A program made the position numbers and the translations under genes. 16,677 bases of DNA from Pavlovales sp. CCMP2436 (taxonomy: Eukaryota > Haptophyta > Pavlovophyceae > Pavlovales): contig MU631483.1 in assembly GCA_026770615.1 (NCBI GenBank), forward strand, positions 245,236 through 261,912, in the 5' to 3' direction. This document shows positions 15,009-16,677 of the stretch, piece by piece; position 1 is the first letter of the stretch, and each line of letters begins with the position of its first letter. The notes below the pieces were generated by a model. It saw nothing but the letters and a program-made list of their open reading frames with translations. It ran no database searches and had not been told where the DNA came from.

Positions 15009-16498
15009 TCAGAGCAAAAGCTGCGCTTTAGCCTTGAGGCCATTCACAGGCAACCCTGGCCCCGTGTTCGCGTGCGAGGCGGCAGCTGGGCCAGTGCGGT
15101 GCCTTGGCATGCGTAGCCCGGGGAGCGAGAACTTTATCCGCGGGGCGTGTCGTCGCGGCTCAGCGCTCGGCAGCTCACGCGCCTCAGGCGACGACGACGG
15201 CGCTCTCTCCACGTCCCCTGCGACCGGAGCGTCCGCAGCTGGCGCGTCGTCGTCTGGCCGATCGCGCAACCCCTTAAAAGAGGTGCTGCCGTTGGGCAAG
15301 AGTGTGTCCTTGCCGTCTGCGGCTAGCGCGTGCAGCTTGAGCATGGCCCTCCAGGTGGAGTAGGCCGGGTCGATGAACGAAAGCGCGGACGGCAGCAGCG
15401 AGATGTCGGTGCGCGCGAGCATGGAGGTAGCGCACAGCGAGGCGAGCAGACAGCGCCAACCCACCTGCGCACAGGAAAAAAAGGGGGAAAAAGGAAAGGA
15501 TGTGTGGTGACAGGCAATAAGAAACCGTAATGTTAATGATTTGAGGCTCTTTTAGTGTGCGCATCAATCGTAATTTCAGCGCCAACCCACCTGCGTACAG
15601 GAAAAAAAGGGGGGGAAAAGGAAAAGGATGTCTGGTTAGGATACCGGACCCCGGAAGACAGTCTTCCGGACGTGAATCCAGGACCACTCCCCGAGCACAC
15701 AAAAACAGCCCCCCCTTGAGCCTGATAACTCGTAGCGGGCAATAAGAAACCGCAACGTTAAAAACTTGAGCCTCTTTGTGCGTGACTTTCAATAGTAATA
15801 TAAGCCAAGTTTAACCATTGCTTATATATCCTTTGCTACAAAGCGGGAGGGAGGGGGTCGGGGAAGCAATGTCATAATATACCGCAGTCATAAGGCAGGT
15901 AAGCAATGTCAAAATAAATAAAGAAAAGAAGAAGAAGAAGAAGAAGAAGAAGAAGAAGATACCAATGTGGCGCCGAACAGCGGTCCGAACGTGAGCGAGT
16001 AGACGAAGTCGGAGAAGCGGAACATCCGCGGCAGCACGATGGCGTCGGGCGTCGAGATGAGGCGCCTGCTCATAATAAGAATGAAAATAATAAGTGTAAT
16101 CTTAATAACGAGAATAATCATCATAACGAGATGAGGCACCTAATCATTTTTTTTTGAGAATACGAATAAGAATAAAAGAATCATGATGAGAATCAGCTGA
16201 TGATGATCATGATCATGATCATCGTAATGAACATGAGAATGAGAACAAGAAGAATAACTATAATAAATAGATTAATAACGACGATGATAATAGTATTAAG
16301 AAAATGAAGAACAAGAACAAGAAGGAGGAGGAGGAGAAAGGAGGAGGATGAGTAGAAGAAGACGGAGAATGAGAAGGAGAAGGAGGATTGAAAAAGAAGA
16401 AGAATTAAAAACCTGTAGAGGAGCCTGCGCGCAAGCCAGTTGAAGAACCACACCGTCAGGCTCACCAAGACCCAGTTGATCCAAATGTACTCCCGCAC
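15009..16498 (-). CDS. STRA6-like multipass membrane protein, C-terminal exons
   Basis: Three minus-strand exons join in frame with GT-AG introns: 16498-16413, 16065-15963 and 15464-15009 (stop TAA included). The first encodes a hydrophobic stretch (WINWVLVSLTVWFFNWL), the second FRFSDFVYSLTFGPLFG, and the third begins GWRCLLASLCATSMLA and continues RTDISLLP, then FIDPAYSTWRAMLKLH. The last two segments match the vertebrate STRA6 retinol-transporter C-terminal pattern (DLSLLP, then DPGY with Tyr and Arg nearby). The remaining C-terminus is Pro/Ala/Arg-rich, low-complexity and likely disordered. STRA6 proteins are plasma-membrane transporters; the ligand in this host is unknown. The 5' exons lie beyond the right edge. 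Intron 2 contains a duplicated copy of the last exon's splice acceptor; both introns are full of simple repeats. Confidence 0.7.
15451..15800. repeat. Segmental duplication across an intron/exon boundary
   Basis: The real exon start, splice acceptor, pyrimidine tract and adjoining AATAAGAAACC repeat (15451-15575) recur at 15577-15637 plus 15741-15790. About 100 bp is inserted between the two parts of the second copy. Shared blocks include CAGCGCCAACCCACCTGCG and ACAGGAAAAAAAGGGGG. The insert carries a palindrome (CCGGAAGA/TCTTCCGG at 15651-15669). Confidence 0.8.
15516..15775. repeat. AATAAGAAACC repeat family, two copies in a STRA6-like intron
   Basis: Copies at 15516-15552 and 15741-15775 share GGCAATAAGAAACCG, then AATGTTAA or AACGTTAA, then TTGAGGCTC or TTGAGCCTC. 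Two more copies lie at 12765 and 12861. The family is short and has no coding capacity. Confidence 0.7.
15925..15959. repeat. GAA trinucleotide microsatellite
   Basis: A run of GAA units on the plus strand (CTT on the gene strand) lies directly next to the 5' splice site of the STRA6-like gene's second intron, so it forms part of the intron's start. Confidence 0.95.
16066..16412. repeat. Purine-rich low-complexity intron of the STRA6-like gene
   Basis: This 347-bp intron consists mainly of GAA, GAT and GAG repeats with a GATCAT run near 16203-16222. Hydrophobic minus-strand ORFs seen across it come from the simple repeats and are not genes. Confidence 0.75.
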
Positions 16499-16610
16499 CT
16501 AGACGGATGTGGGCGGGGGGTGTAGGTGAGGGGGGGAGAGGCGGAGATGGGGGGGCAGAGGGGTTTGCAGATGACGACGAGGAGATGATGACGGTATACG
16601 TGTGCTCGGG

Positions 16611-16677
16611 GAAGCTGCTAGGCTAACAGTGCGTACAGGTGCACCACTGAGAGAAGCTGCTAGGCTAACAGTGCGTA
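16611..16677. repeat. 25-bp direct repeat at the right edge, 42-bp spacing
   Basis: GAAGCTGCTAGGCTAACAGT followed by GCGTA occurs at 16611-16635 and again at 16653-16677, where the window ends. A longer tandem array may continue outside. Confidence 0.85.

Noticed and set aside
16193..16498. Hydrophobic minus-strand protein rich in Leu, Phe, Ile and Ser
   Set aside because: It reads through a purine-rich simple-repeat intron; only 16413-16498 is exon.
1..16677. tRNA, rRNA genes or CRISPR arrays
   Set aside because: No T-arm or rRNA core motifs and no regularly spaced repeat-spacer pattern were seen.

Overview
The window reads as nuclear DNA of a GC-rich, intron-containing eukaryote, most likely a unicellular alga or other protist. 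Evidence is a glycine-cleavage T protein, a probable mitochondrial complex I subunit with a presequence-like start, and a STRA6-like membrane protein split by GT-AG introns. An AT-richer viral or virus-like segment of about 7 kb is embedded in it. The host species cannot be named from the sequence.

Left part, about 150-7285: a decayed endogenous viral segment, probably of the polinton-like virus/virophage type. In order it has a protein with a discoidin-like (F5/8 C) carbohydrate-binding fold (+, 5' truncated), a class-3 lipase with an intact Ser-Asp-His triad (+), a small unknown protein (-), a TVpol-like (family A-related) polymerase palm (-), an SF1 helicase with a nuclease-like C-terminal domain (-), and a divergent family B-like polymerase candidate (+). 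A fragment of another minus-strand ORF stops at the right composition boundary. The helicase and TVpol palm lie in one frame and are separated only by a single TAA at 3383-3385. They look like one ancestral helicase-nuclease-polymerase polyprotein. No capsid or packaging-ATPase gene is recognisable, and both edge genes are cut, so this is a fragment.

Middle, about 7290-11700: host DNA. It holds a broken C-terminal piece of an ALY/REF-like mRNA export factor (RGG tract and two UAP56-binding-like motifs, one stop, one frameshift), then GcvT (-), a small ORF of unknown function (+), and an NDUFB8-like complex I subunit (+). A diverged extra copy of the NDUFB8-like gene's first codons lies about 300 bp upstream of it.

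Right part, about 11700-16677: repeat-rich intergenic DNA followed by the last three visible exons of a STRA6-like gene (-). The repeats include a TIR-bearing non-autonomous element in two copies (one with a long perfect hairpin), an outer inverted repeat around the second copy, a small AATAAGAAACC repeat family, tandem repeats, and an orphan minus-strand exon. A perfect 36-bp inverted repeat links the left viral edge (114-149) with 12106-12141.

Functionally, the viral genes form a replication module (helicase, nuclease-like domain, two polymerase-like proteins) plus virion or entry proteins (discoidin-like protein, lipase). The host genes are unrelated housekeeping genes. Everything here is read by eye; no database comparison was possible.
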